From the NCBI GenBank assembly GCA_964651475.1, contig CAZYXV010000014.1, positions 1-64,000 of the forward strand: a DNA stretch of 64,000 nt. Direction: 5' to 3'. The notes beneath the pieces were generated by a model. That model worked only from the letters and a program-made list of their open reading frames with translations. It was not told where the DNA came from and searched no databases. The position numbers and the translations under genes were made by a program. The first letter of the stretch is position 1; each line of letters starts with the position of its first letter. The stretch comes from JBGSMF01 sp964651475. GTDB taxonomy: Bacteria > Chloroflexota > Anaerolineae > Fen-1058. Positions 44,796-53,980 of this stretch are shown here, piece by piece.

Positions 44796-45584
44796 ATGGT
44801 AGAGCTGACTGTAAACAAACATCCCGTCACTGTGCCAGAGGGCACGCTCTTGTTGGAGGCAGTGCGAACCGCCGGGGTAGAGCTACCCACGCTCTGTTAT
44901 CACGAGGGGCTGGCGCCTTATGGCGCATGCCGATTGTGCATGGTAATGATCACCGAGCCTCGCCGCGCATTGGTCGCCTCTTGCGTTCATCCAGTGGAAG
45001 ATGGATTGGCGGTGGAAACGGACGCGCCAGAGGCGACGGCCGCTCGCCGGCTGGCGCTAGAGTTTCTGCTGAGCCGCTGTCCACAGTCCGACGCGATACG
45101 AAAGCTGGCGGCCGGGGAGGGCGTCACATTCTCTCGCTTTGGCGCGCCATCGCCCGAAAAGGCGGATGAGTTGTGCATGTTGTGCGGGCTGTGTGTCCGC
45201 GTCTGCCACGAAGCAATCGGAGCAAACGCCATCTCCTTCATCGGGCGGGGGGCAGAGCGCAGGGTGGGCGCCCCCTTTGACATGCAGTCTGATGCCTGTA
45301 TTGGCTGCGGGGCTTGCGCCGCAGTCTGTCCAACCGGCGCCATCCGAATCGAGGATCGCGGCCATCAGCGCATCCTGCACAATTGGAACACCACGGTCGA
45401 GTTGCACCCCTGCCCGGAGTGCGGCCGCTTTTTCGCTCCTGAACCAACTGCCTTTCTTAAAGAGCTACTGCCCGAGACAGCAGAGTTATGGGGGATGTGT
45501 TCCGAATGCCTCCAACATCGCACCGCTCGCCAATGGATCGAACAGGATCAGCGCAGCCTAGCCAAAGCGTGTTCGCCGCTCTGA
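44796..45584 (+). CDS. NuoG/HoxU-like Fe-S electron-transfer subunit
   Basis: The 262-residue protein has a plant-type [2Fe-2S] domain (CYHEGLAPYGACRLC plus a later Cys), a short NuoG-like linker, two [4Fe-4S] motifs (CMLCGLCVRVC and CIGCGACAAVCP), and a C-terminal possible zinc ribbon (CPEC...CSEC). It lacks the H-cluster domain of HydA, so it is an electron-transfer subunit only. It completes the CooF-CooS-NuoE-NuoF-NuoG-like operon; GAGGTGA lies six bases before the ATG. Confidence 0.9.
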   Translation: MVELTVNKHPVTVPEGTLLLEAVRTAGVELPTLCYHEGLAPYGACRLCMVMITEPRRALVASCVHPVEDGLAVETDAPEATAARRLALEFLLSRCPQSDAIRKLAAGEGVTFSRFGAPSPEKADELCMLCGLCVRVCHEAIGANAISFIGRGAERRVGAPFDMQSDACIGCGACAAVCPTGAIRIEDRGHQRILHNWNTTVELHPCPECGRFFAPEPTAFLKELLPETAELWGMCSECLQHRTARQWIEQDQRSLAKACSPL

Positions 45585-45599
45585 AAGAGGTCGCCGAGA

Positions 45600-45860
45600 A
45601 ATCAGGCCTGGTTCCACCAACTTTTTGATCAGGACCGACTGCATAAACGGGAACACGCTTTTGATTTCGTGCCGCTCAATACCCAAATCACGAAGCATTT
45701 TACGCATCTCCTGCGCTGTATCCGCCGCTCTAATCGAATCCCAGAAACCATTGCGGATCGGCCCCCAGTAGAGCCCTCACGCTCTCAGCAGGTCGTGGAG
45801 GTAAAGAATCCCGCCATATTAAGCGTCCATAGATTCCCGTTGCTACCATAATGCCATCCT
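45600..45860 (-). pseudogene. Decayed minus-strand gene sharing its tail with 53926-53977
   Basis: Reading the minus strand gives a C-terminal-looking stretch, EMRKMLRDLGIERHE then IKSVFPFMQSVLIKK, preceded in another frame by ESVRALLGADPQWFLGFD. The frames do not join, so it is broken. The tail is clearly homologous (DNA 45621-45680 against 53929-53985) to a fragment at the end of the second STAND regulator. The original function is not recognised; a methyltransferase-like origin is only a guess. The remainder of 45860-45930 shows nothing. Confidence 0.55.
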
Positions 45861-45930
45861 CGTATGCCCCAAATTTTTGGATTTGGATCATGGGAATAGC
45901 ATAGCGTTTTCATTTTAGCCAGAGGTCAAC

Positions 45931-45959
45931 TTGTGGTCAATCTACACTTGGGCTATAAT
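45931..45959 (+). promoter_or_regulatory. Promoter of the first STAND/LuxR regulator
   Basis: TTGTGG (45931-45936) and a perfect TATAAT (45954-45959) are 17 bases apart, about 36 bases before the short leader reading frame at 45995. Confidence 0.65.
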
Positions 45960-45994
45960 GCCCCGTACTAAACAGATGGTGGCTTGAGAACACG

Positions 45995-46126
45995 ATGCCT
46001 TGCGCGCCGAAACAGATAGATGAAATTTTCCAGCAACTGATGATACCGAGGATCAGAACAGTGCTAGATTCGCCCAAGATCGCGGCCCCTGTGGTGGGGG
46101 TGGCTGAGGGAGTCGCGGCGCCATGA
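45995..46126 (+). CDS. 43-residue leader peptide coupled to the regulator gene
   Basis: An ATG 36 bases after the -10 box opens a 43-codon frame (MPCAPKQIDEIFQQLMIPRI...) with no internal stop. Its TGA at 46124-46126 overlaps the ATG of the regulator at 46123, which is the classic form of translational coupling. No strong ribosome site is visible upstream. It resembles no family I know and may be a regulatory leader or chance. Confidence 0.4.
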   Translation: MPCAPKQIDEIFQQLMIPRIRTVLDSPKIAAPVVGVAEGVAAP

Positions 46127-48771
46127 CAACACCATTGCTGACCACCAAACTCTATATCCCGCCGCCGCGCCCCAACCTGGTGGAGCGCCCGCGCCTGGTC
46201 GCGCTGCTGGACGAAGGACTGCGCGCAGACCGCAAGTTGACCCTCATCGCCGCCCCGCCCGGTTTTGGCAAGACAACGCTGGTCGCCGAGTGGCTCTACA
46301 GCAAAGCCCGTGAGATCCCATCTTACTCTATCGCCTGGCTATCCCTGGACGAGGCCGACAACGACCCAGCGCGATTCTTTGTCTACCTCATTGCTGCGCT
46401 GCGGCAGATCGACGGGGAAGTGGGTCAAGCGGCCCAAAGCCTGCTGGGCGCCCCGCAGTTGCCGCCTGTCGCATCGCTGATGACATTAATCATCGGCGAC
46501 ATCACCGATATTCCCCCTTTTGTGCTCGTGCTGGATGACTATCATTTGATCCACAGCCCGCTCATCCACAATGCAATCGAGTTCTTGATCAACTACCAAC
46601 CCCCGCAGATGCACCTGTGCATGGCGACGCGCGCCGATCCCCCGCTTTCCCTGCCCCGCCTGCGTGTGCGCGGCCAGATGACCGAAATTCGCGCAGACGA
46701 CTTGCGCTTTACGGCAAAAGAATCGGCGGCGTTTCTCAACCGGGCGCTGGGATTGACGCTCGAGGCGGACAAGGTCGCCGCGCTCGAGGCCCGCACCGAG
46801 GGATGGATCGCCGGGCTGCAACTCGCGGCCCTCTCGATGCGCGGCAAAAAAGACATTGCCGGCTTCATTGACGCTTTTAGCGGCAGCAACCGCCACGTGA
46901 TTGACTATCTGGCCGCAGAGGTCCTGGCCCAACAGTCTGACGAAATCCGAGACTTTATGTGTCAAACCTCGATCCTGGATCAGTTGACGGCTTTACTTTG
47001 CCAGGCCGTCACCGGCAAAGAGAATAGCCTGGCCCTTCTCAGGCAGTTGGAACAAGCCAATCTATTCCTCTCGCCGCTGGATCAGCGAGGTGAGTGGTAC
47101 TGTTATCACCGCCTCTTGGCAGATTTTTTGCGCACCGAGCTAGAGCCTCAGCACAAGGCAACCTTGCACCTGAAAGCCGCGCGTTGGTATGAGGCAAACC
47201 ACCTGCTGCCCCAAGCCGTGGATCACGCGCTGGCTTCAGGAGATACAAGCGAATCCGCGCGCCTTATCGCCCAGGTAGGCAACTGGGCATTGGCCCAATG
47301 CATGATCGTCACGGTGCTTGGCTGGTTAGACATGCTGCCAGACGAGATCGTGCGCGCCAACGGCGAGCTTGCCTCTCACAAAGCGTGGGCCTTGTTCGTG
47401 ACCGGGCGTATAAAAGAAGCGCGCTCATATATCCGGTCTGTGGAAGCCAGCCTGCGCGAGGATTCCAACCCGCTTGACCGGGGCAGATTGTTGAGCCTCA
47501 AATGCAATACCGCCGAACCGGCCCAAGTCGTTCGACTGGCCAGAGAAGCGCTCGATCTGATCGGCGACGCCGATCCCTTTTCTCGCGGCATCACCCTGTT
47601 TATGCTCGGCGACGCGCAAGACAAGGTTGGCGACGTAGCCGGGGCGATTGAGACTTTTCAGCAAGTGCTTGACGTGGGCCAGCAATACGGCGAGCATCTG
47701 TCCACCGCCGTCGCCGCGGGACACCTGGCTATATCGCTCAATTCACAGGGCAAGCGCCGTCAGGCGCTCATGATCTGCCAACGCGCGGTCGAACAGTACG
47801 TGGACGCGCATGGCAGGCCGCTTCCCCAGGCCGGACTGGTCCATGCTCAATGCGGCATTCTGGAATACGAAGCCAATCATCTGCCTCGGGCCCGTCTTTA
47901 TTTGCAGCAAGGGCTAGAATTGGGCCAGCAATCTGCCACAGTGCCGGTCATCCTCTATGCAATGGAAGGATTGGCGCAGCTCGAATTTGCAATGGGAGAA
48001 AGCGAAACAGCTTTGACCACCATCCAGGAAGCCAAGCGCCTGGCTTCTCAGGCAGTCAAGTATGTATGGTACGATGAAACGCTGGCCCTTGAGGCCACGC
48101 TTGAATCTCGGCGGGGCAATTTGCTCGCTGCCGAACGCTGGACGGCGAGTGCAAGCCTGTCGGTTGCCGAATCGGCAGACTCGCTACACCGCTACAAATA
48201 CGTCGCCTCTGCGCGTCTCCTCCTGGCGCAAAACCATCCTCAAGAGGCCCAAGCCATTCTCGCCAACCTGGAGCGTTCCGCCAAACACGACAACCGGCAG
48301 CGCGACTTGATCACCCTTCACATTCTCCAATCTCTGGCAGAGCGGCAGTTCGACCACGAGAAAAACGCCCTGGATTATTTGGAGCAAGCCCTGCGCCTGG
48401 CCGCGCCAGAGGATTACATCCGCGCTTTCCTCGACGAGGAACCTGCTATAGCCGAAATGTTGGTCAAGCTGAGGCATGTCGCGCCGGTGTTCGTGGATGA
48501 ACTGCTCACGGCGTTTGCGGCGTCACTTCCATACCCCCACCCTCCCGCGCCTCCATCCCCCTATACCCCCATACTCGCAGAATCCCTCAGCGAACGCGAA
48601 GCCCAAGTCCTGCATCTGCTGGCCACAGACCTGACCGCCCCCGAAATCGCCGAGCAACTCGTCGTCGAGGTGAGCACTATCCGCTCGCACATCAAGCACA
48701 TCTATGGCAAGCTCGACGCCCACAGCCGCTACGAGGCTGTCGAGCGGGCCAGAGCGTTGGGAATCCTCTAG
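46123..48771 (+). CDS. MalT-type STAND ATPase with LuxR DNA-binding domain (paralogue 1)
   Basis: The 882-residue protein has Walker A APPGFGKTT (Lys50), Walker B-like LVLDDYH, a central winged region and TPR-like helical repeats (about 400-800), and a C-terminal LuxR helix-turn-helix (LSEREAQVLHLLATDLTAPE, about 820-880). MalT proteins bind an inducer and ATP, oligomerise and activate transcription. It is closely similar in layout to the regulator at 51273 (both begin M-T/N-TPLLTTKLYIP). It probably activates the methyltransferase gene set downstream; the inducer is unknown. Confidence 0.93.
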   Translation: MTTPLLTTKLYIPPPRPNLVERPRLVALLDEGLRADRKLTLIAAPPGFGKTTLVAEWLYSKAREIPSYSIAWLSLDEADNDPARFFVYLIAALRQIDGEVGQAAQSLLGAPQLPPVASLMTLIIGDITDIPPFVLVLDDYHLIHSPLIHNAIEFLINYQPPQMHLCMATRADPPLSLPRLRVRGQMTEIRADDLRFTAKESAAFLNRALGLTLEADKVAALEARTEGWIAGLQLAALSMRGKKDIAGFIDAFSGSNRHVIDYLAAEVLAQQSDEIRDFMCQTSILDQLTALLCQAVTGKENSLALLRQLEQANLFLSPLDQRGEWYCYHRLLADFLRTELEPQHKATLHLKAARWYEANHLLPQAVDHALASGDTSESARLIAQVGNWALAQCMIVTVLGWLDMLPDEIVRANGELASHKAWALFVTGRIKEARSYIRSVEASLREDSNPLDRGRLLSLKCNTAEPAQVVRLAREALDLIGDADPFSRGITLFMLGDAQDKVGDVAGAIETFQQVLDVGQQYGEHLSTAVAAGHLAISLNSQGKRRQALMICQRAVEQYVDAHGRPLPQAGLVHAQCGILEYEANHLPRARLYLQQGLELGQQSATVPVILYAMEGLAQLEFAMGESETALTTIQEAKRLASQAVKYVWYDETLALEATLESRRGNLLAAERWTASASLSVAESADSLHRYKYVASARLLLAQNHPQEAQAILANLERSAKHDNRQRDLITLHILQSLAERQFDHEKNALDYLEQALRLAAPEDYIRAFLDEEPAIAEMLVKLRHVAPVFVDELLTAFAASLPYPHPPAPPSPYTPILAESLSEREAQVLHLLATDLTAPEIAEQLVVEVSTIRSHIKHIYGKLDAHSRYEAVERARALGIL

Positions 48772-48798
48772 TTTTCCTGCCTGAATCCCCTCCTCTAT

Positions 48799-48813
48799 TC
48801 CCCAACTTGGGGA
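48799..48813. promoter_or_regulatory. Perfect 15-bp palindrome in the regulator-methyltransferase gap
   Basis: TCCCCAACTTGGGGA has perfect 7-bp arms around a central C and lies about 135 bases before the methyltransferase start, upstream of a -10-like TTATACTT. It is a candidate activator site for the adjacent LuxR-type regulator. Confidence 0.4.
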
Positions 48814-48947
48814 TGACATATCCTCCATTCGCCCGTTATACTTGACCGTAATGTAGCCGCGCTTTCGCGTACTGTTCCAGTCCGTCAGCGCGCCAGGCGC
48901 GCGAGTTATCCAGAGACGCCAACAGTGGAGCAGAAAGAGAAAGGCAA

Positions 48948-49619
48948 ATGCACACAACAGAAATCGGTGAAAATCTACAAACATCCCTCGCTCAGAGCAG
49001 CCACTTTGAAGGCAAATTGAGCGGCGCGCTCTACGACCGGCTGGCCGCGCTGACGGGCTTTGGACCCCGGCTCTACCGGCGGGCTGTCGCCGAAATCCCC
49101 CTGCGCCAGAGTATGCGCGTGCTTGACCTGGGCTGCGGGACTGCGGCCTTGGGAGCGGCGATGGCAGAGCGGGTCGGCGCAGCGGGACAGATCCATGGCC
49201 TGGACCTATCGGAGCGACAGTTGGCCCATGCCCGGCGCAAGGTGAGCGGTTTGCAAACCCCCTTCGAGTTCCACCAAGGCTCGATGGGCAAGCTCCCCTT
49301 CGAGGATGCGACGTTCGACGCCGTCGTATCCAGCCTGGCCTTTCACGCCGTCTCGCCTCAGGTGCGCCGGGATGCCCTGCGGGAAACCGCGCGCGTCCTC
49401 AAACCACACGGCCTGTTCGCGCTGGTGGATTTGAGCAAGCCGCGCCTGGGGCTGGTGGCCATGTTCTGGCTCCCCAGTCTCTGGTTCGAGCTGGATAAAG
49501 AGAATTGGAACAATGTTTACCCGGCGCTGTGCCGAGAGTGCGGGCTGTACCTGGGTCGAGACTTGTATCTGAACTCGCTCGTCCGCTGCCAGGTGTTTCA
49601 CAAGGAGACCCAAGCATGA
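48948..49619 (+). CDS. Class I SAM-dependent methyltransferase
   Basis: The 223-residue protein has the SAM-binding motif VLDLGCGTA, the acidic loop GLDLSE and motif LPFEDATFDAVVSSLAFH typical of the ubiE-like Methyltransf_11 group. It is followed by LKPHGLFALVDLS. The substrate is unknown. Its stop overlaps the next start (ATGA), so the two are coupled. A weak AAAGG site precedes the ATG. Confidence 0.85.
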   Translation: MHTTEIGENLQTSLAQSSHFEGKLSGALYDRLAALTGFGPRLYRRAVAEIPLRQSMRVLDLGCGTAALGAAMAERVGAAGQIHGLDLSERQLAHARRKVSGLQTPFEFHQGSMGKLPFEDATFDAVVSSLAFHAVSPQVRRDALRETARVLKPHGLFALVDLSKPRLGLVAMFWLPSLWFELDKENWNNVYPALCRECGLYLGRDLYLNSLVRCQVFHKETQA

Positions 49620-50038
49620 AAACCCATCGGATGGGAACGGCGCTGATCACCGGCGCATCGAGCGGAATTGGCAAAGCTTTTGCCGTAAAGCTGGCGTCGC
49701 AGGGCTATCACCTGGTTCTGGTCGCAAGGCGCCTGCAAAAGCTGAAAGACATCGCCCAAGAATTGGAGCAAAGGCATGCCATCGTGGCAAAGGATGTTTC
49801 GATAATCACGAGGTTAGCGAACGTGGAAAAGAGTAACGTCAATGAAAACTGGCTGGAATGTTTTAAAGAACACGGCGTTCGATTCGTTGTGTTGGATCCA
49901 AGCCAGGATAAAAATCTGATCGAAACCCTCCGCCGCCAGCCAGAGTGGCTGGTGAACTATGAGGGTCAAGAGGTGGTGATATTTGCCCGCTCGCAACCCA
50001 GATGTCTATATGGGTCAAAACCTGTGCAAACAAGTTGA
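49616..50038 (+). CDS. Chimera: short-chain dehydrogenase start joined to a small-protein family domain
   Basis: The 140-residue product starts like a short-chain dehydrogenase (TGASSGIG at residues 12-19, then VLVARRLQKL), but after about residue 62 the SDR sequence stops, leaving no catalytic Ser-Tyr-Lys. From residue 70 (a possible independent GTG start at 49823) it reads ENWLECFKEHGVRFVVLDPS and PEWLVNYEGQEVVIFARS, closely matching the separate 72-residue protein encoded at 53981-54199. A deletion has probably fused two genes. The gene overlaps the methyltransferase by four bases. Confidence 0.6.
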   Translation: MKTHRMGTALITGASSGIGKAFAVKLASQGYHLVLVARRLQKLKDIAQELEQRHAIVAKDVSIITRLANVEKSNVNENWLECFKEHGVRFVVLDPSQDKNLIETLRRQPEWLVNYEGQEVVIFARSQPRCLYGSKPVQTS

Positions 50039-50157
50039 CTTTTACCGTTGGGGCTGCTCACCGGGTGCAGTTTCGGGTCGCGGCGCGACCTGCCTAGTAT
50101 CTCTGCGCGAAAAAAATGTAACGTTGAAAACGCTCGTTCTTTGAGGAGAAGCAAACC

Positions 50158-51021
50158 ATGACTCAACCTGTTTTAGACACCCAGAAATGCACCGCCTGCG
50201 GCCTGTGCGCCCAAGTGTGTGGACTGGACGTCATCGTCCGCAATGGGAACAGCTATCCCACCATCAACCGGGCGGCGTACTGCCATGCCTGCGGGCACTG
50301 CGTGGCAATCTGCCCGCAAGGCGCACTCTCTGTCCGGGGGATAACCGGCGATGAATTCGCGCCCACGGGCGCATCCACCATCTCATCGCTCGATATGGAA
50401 GCATTCCTACTGACAAAGAGAAGCTGCCGTGAATTCAAAGACCGACCGGTCGAGAGGCCCGTGATCGAGGATTTGATCGCCGTCGCCCGGATGGCGCCCA
50501 CATCCATCAACTGTCAGGAGCGCGCCTTTATCGTCGTCACCGACCGGCGCAAAATTGCAGAGTTACGCGTGGCTCTGACCAGGCATACTCGATCCATGTT
50601 GAGGCTGATAACCCTCGCCGCCAGCAAGCCCATGTCCTTGTTTCTCTCCCCTGAAACGCGGCAGCACATGCGCCACCTCCAGGCCGACTTCGAGGTCGCG
50701 CTGCATCACCTGGACAATGGCGACGATTACATCTTTCACAACGCTCCCTGCTTGATTTTCTTCGCCGGCATCACAATGGATCCGTCTGGCCGAGATCACG
50801 CCCTGGGCGCGCAGCATTATTTGATGCTGTACGCCGAGACGTTGGGACTGGGGACATGCATCAACGGATACGCGCAATCTGCCCCCAAGGTGTTGGCGAA
50901 ACATCTAACAGTCCCCAAGGCCCACACCATTTATGGAGCCACCATGCTCGGCTATCGCAAGCACACCTACCATAAGCGGGTGTACAGAAAACCGGCGTCT
51001 GTTGTGTACTATGAACTATGA
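50158..51021 (+). CDS. Ferredoxin-nitroreductase fusion
   Basis: The 287-residue protein has two [4Fe-4S] motifs at the N-terminus (Cys11, 14, 17, 21 and Cys42, 45, 48, 52), then a nitroreductase-type FMN domain (KRSCREFKDRPVE, ARMAPTSINCQ, GTCINGYAQSAP). Such fusions reduce nitro groups, quinones or other small substrates, using electrons supplied through the ferredoxin domain. GAGGAG lies upstream of the ATG. The stop overlaps the following small gene by four bases. Confidence 0.88.
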   Translation: MTQPVLDTQKCTACGLCAQVCGLDVIVRNGNSYPTINRAAYCHACGHCVAICPQGALSVRGITGDEFAPTGASTISSLDMEAFLLTKRSCREFKDRPVERPVIEDLIAVARMAPTSINCQERAFIVVTDRRKIAELRVALTRHTRSMLRLITLAASKPMSLFLSPETRQHMRHLQADFEVALHHLDNGDDYIFHNAPCLIFFAGITMDPSGRDHALGAQHYLMLYAETLGLGTCINGYAQSAPKVLAKHLTVPKAHTIYGATMLGYRKHTYHKRVYRKPASVVYYEL

Positions 51022-51245
51022 CCTTTTACGAGATTACCATCCAAGGCCATCTTGCTCCACGCCGGTTCTGGCAGTTTGAAGATTTGGTCGTGACCTATAG
51101 CCCTAACGGCGAAATGCGCCTCGTGGGGCCGATGCCTGATCAAGCAGCACTCTACGGCTTGCTGATCTGGCTCTATGATGTGGGAGCTGTATTGATATCT
51201 GTCAGGCGGTTGGAAGAAACGAACAACAGCGTCTTTGAAAGTTGA
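51018..51245 (+). CDS. Small protein of family A (75 residues)
   Basis: It shares with the protein at 54510 the pattern YEI-x-[IV]-[EQ]-GHLA, then W-x-F-[ED]-x-L, G-x4-L-x-G, DQAAL-[HY]-G-x-L and a C-terminal VRR. I recall similar proteins of about 70 residues near methyltransferases in Chloroflexota and Actinobacteria, but know no function. The ATG overlaps the nitroreductase stop, so it is co-translated with it. No signal peptide. Confidence 0.7.
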   Translation: MTFYEITIQGHLAPRRFWQFEDLVVTYSPNGEMRLVGPMPDQAALYGLLIWLYDVGAVLISVRRLEETNNSVFES

Positions 51246-51272
51246 GGGAAAACGTGATAAGATTAGAGTGCG

Positions 51273-53954
51273 ATGAACACACCCCTCCTGACTACAAAAC
51301 TCTATATCCCGCTGCCGCGTCCCAATCCTTCGGCTGCGCCTGGAGCAAGCCTGGTGCCGCGTCCCCGCCTGATCGAGCGGCTGGATGAGGGATTGCGCCT
51401 GGGGCACAAGCTGACCCTCGTCTCCGCTTCCGCCGGCGCCGGCAAGACAACGCTGCTCGGCGAGTGGGCAGCCACTTGCAACCTGCGGTTCGGTTGGCTC
51501 TCCCTCGACGAGGACGACAACGATCCGCCCCGTTTCTGGGCTTATGTCATCGCCGCGCTCCAAACGATTCACCCACAATTGGGGCAATCGGCACTGCCAA
51601 TGCTCCAAGGACTAGAACAACCTCCTATCCGCTCCATCCTCACTCCCCTCCTCAACGAGATGGCCTCGCTTCCTAAACCCACCCTCCTCGTCCTGGATGA
51701 TTATCATCTCGTCACCGAAGGGAGCATCCACGACGGCGTCGCGTTCCTGCTCGACCACCTGCCGCAGCAGATGCGCCTGGTCGTTGCCACCCGCGCCGAC
51801 CCGCCGCTTCCCCTCGCCCGGCTGCGGGCGCGAGGGCAGCTCACCGAGTTGCGCGCCGATGACCTGTGCTTCACAACCGACGAGGCGGCCGCCTTCCTGA
51901 ACGGTGTGATGGGGTTGAACCTGCAGCCAGCAGACATTGCCGCGCTTCAAGCCCGCACCGAAGGCTGGCCCGTGGGTCTAAACCTGGCGGCCTTGTCTAT
52001 GCAGGGCCGCAAAGACGCGCACACCTTCATCACAGCGTTCACCGGCAGTCATCACTATATCCTCGACTATCTGATTGAAGAGGTTTTGAGCCGCCAATCG
52101 CAGGCGGTGCAGCGTTTCTTGCTCCAGACGTCTATCCTCGACCGGCTGTGCGCGCCGCTGTGTGATGCCCTTACCAAAGAACAAGATGGCGCAGAGACGC
52201 TAGAGCGATTGCAGCGTGACAACCTTTTTATCGTTCCCCTGGACGACGAGCGGCGCTGGTATCGCTATCACCATTTGTTCAGCGATTTGCTGCGCAAGCG
52301 CCTGGGACAATCCCCGCTGTTTGTGGGGGGAACGAAAAGGGGGTCACTAGAAGAACTGCACCGCCGCGCCAGCCAATGGCACGAGGAAAATGGCTTGCCG
52401 GAACAAGCGGTCAAGCATGCGCGGGCGGCAGGCGATTTTGAACGAGTCGCCGAGATTGCCGAGCAGGCCGCCAGGGCTGGCCGGCTCGATGCCCGGCTGA
52501 CGGCGCTGTTGCGTTGGGTGGATATGCTGCCCCAAGACCTATTGCGCGCCCATCCCCGCCTGCAGGTCTATCGCGCCTGGGCATTGTTTATGAACGGCCA
52601 TCTCGAGGCCGCCCAACAAGCCCTGAAAGATTGCCGCCTGGCATTAGAAACCCTGCCGTCATCGCCGGAAAACGACGCCCTGTGCCATGCATTAACCCGC
52701 CTGCTGGATACCATTGACATGATCGCGCAGGGCTTTATGCACAGCATGGACGACAAAATCGAAGAGGCGATCCGGGTGTGCGGCCAGGCGCGCGATATGG
52801 CGATGGAGGACGGGCACATTTTTCTGGCCGCGCAGGCTACCGAAGGGCTGGCCCTGGCGCTGTACCACCAGGGCCGTCTGCGGGCATCTGCCCAGTCCTG
52901 CCAGCAGGTAATTGACCTGGCGATGCAGAACGCGGCACAGGCCCCCTTGGCCGCAGCGGGCTATGTTGAATTGGCCGGTATCCATATTGAGTGGAACGAC
53001 CTTGAAAAGGCCGCCACCCTGCTAGACGAGGCGCTGGCGCTGTGTCATGAGTGGGGCATCGTCCAGACGCTGAACGAGGCCTACACCGCCCAGTCTCATC
53101 TTTTGCAACTCAGAGGAGACCTTGAGGGCGCATGGGATATGCTGGAAAAAGCGCGCGAGTTCGGTTCTATGGAAGGCGACTCTTCCTTGGTCAACTTTAG
53201 GTTGGCGGCGCAGCAGGCGCGCCTCAACTTGCAGGCAGGCGAACCAGACAAGGCCATGCGCTGGGTAGAGGAAACCAAGGCCGCCTTTGCATCTGGCGAA
53301 CGCGACCAGCGGCTACCTATCGCCTTTGTCGAGACTCTGCAAACGACGCTGGCGCGAGCATACATGGCCCAAGATAAGGCAGAGATGGCATTGGCCGCGC
53401 TAGAGCCGCTCCTGGCGCCAGCCGAGGCAGCCGGCGCCTTTCTACACGTCATAGAAATCTGCGCGCTCAAGGCGCTGGCCCTGCACGCCATGGGCGACAC
53501 GCCCGCTGCGCTGGCCTCGCTCGAGCGCTCGCTAACACTGGCCGAGCCAGAGGGCTATGCGCGGATGTACCTCAATGAAGGCCCGCCAATGGCGGAACTG
53601 CTACGCGCGGCGGCGGCGCAGCTTGCCTGCGCAGAATACGCGAACAAGTTGCTTGCTGCTTTCAGAGTATCCGAGCATGGGCGTGAAGCAAGTTTCTCCA
53701 TGCCTTTACCCTCCCGCACACCCACGCTCATAGACCCCCTCACCCCCCGCGAACTCGATGTTCTTTACCTCATCAGCGACGGCCTTTCCAACGAGGACAT
53801 TGCCGAAAAGCTTGCCATCGCGCTCAACACGGTCAAGCGGCATACCAGCAGCATCTATAGCAAGCTGGGCGTCAAGAGTCGCACACAGGCCATAGCGTGT
53901 GCGCGTGACTTGGGGTTGATCTCACTCACTTTTCGATCAGAACCGACTGCATAA
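51273..53954 (+). CDS. MalT-type STAND ATPase with LuxR DNA-binding domain (paralogue 2)
   Basis: The 893-residue protein parallels the regulator at 46123: TPLLTTKLYIP start, Walker A ASAGAGKTT (Lys58), LLVLDDYH, a TPR-like middle and a C-terminal LuxR domain (LTPRELDVLYLISDGLSNED). It has a short insertion near residue 20 (NPSAAPGASLVP). Its last 29 bases overlap a decayed minus-strand gene tail. The two regulators flank the nitroreductase gene set, consistent with duplication of a regulator-target unit. Confidence 0.93.
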   Translation: MNTPLLTTKLYIPLPRPNPSAAPGASLVPRPRLIERLDEGLRLGHKLTLVSASAGAGKTTLLGEWAATCNLRFGWLSLDEDDNDPPRFWAYVIAALQTIHPQLGQSALPMLQGLEQPPIRSILTPLLNEMASLPKPTLLVLDDYHLVTEGSIHDGVAFLLDHLPQQMRLVVATRADPPLPLARLRARGQLTELRADDLCFTTDEAAAFLNGVMGLNLQPADIAALQARTEGWPVGLNLAALSMQGRKDAHTFITAFTGSHHYILDYLIEEVLSRQSQAVQRFLLQTSILDRLCAPLCDALTKEQDGAETLERLQRDNLFIVPLDDERRWYRYHHLFSDLLRKRLGQSPLFVGGTKRGSLEELHRRASQWHEENGLPEQAVKHARAAGDFERVAEIAEQAARAGRLDARLTALLRWVDMLPQDLLRAHPRLQVYRAWALFMNGHLEAAQQALKDCRLALETLPSSPENDALCHALTRLLDTIDMIAQGFMHSMDDKIEEAIRVCGQARDMAMEDGHIFLAAQATEGLALALYHQGRLRASAQSCQQVIDLAMQNAAQAPLAAAGYVELAGIHIEWNDLEKAATLLDEALALCHEWGIVQTLNEAYTAQSHLLQLRGDLEGAWDMLEKAREFGSMEGDSSLVNFRLAAQQARLNLQAGEPDKAMRWVEETKAAFASGERDQRLPIAFVETLQTTLARAYMAQDKAEMALAALEPLLAPAEAAGAFLHVIEICALKALALHAMGDTPAALASLERSLTLAEPEGYARMYLNEGPPMAELLRAAAAQLACAEYANKLLAAFRVSEHGREASFSMPLPSRTPTLIDPLTPRELDVLYLISDGLSNEDIAEKLAIALNTVKRHTSSIYSKLGVKSRTQAIACARDLGLISLTFRSEPTA

Positions 53955-53977
53955 ATGAGAATACACTCTTGACTTGG
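53926..53977 (-). pseudogene. C-terminal fragment of a lost gene
   Basis: The minus strand reads QVKSVFSFMQSVLIEK and a stop, overlapping the 3' end of the regulator gene. It matches IKSVFPFMQSVLIKK of the decayed gene at 45600-45860. No intact upstream part is present because the small gene at 53981 directly precedes it. Confidence 0.5.
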
Positions 53978-53980
53978 CGT

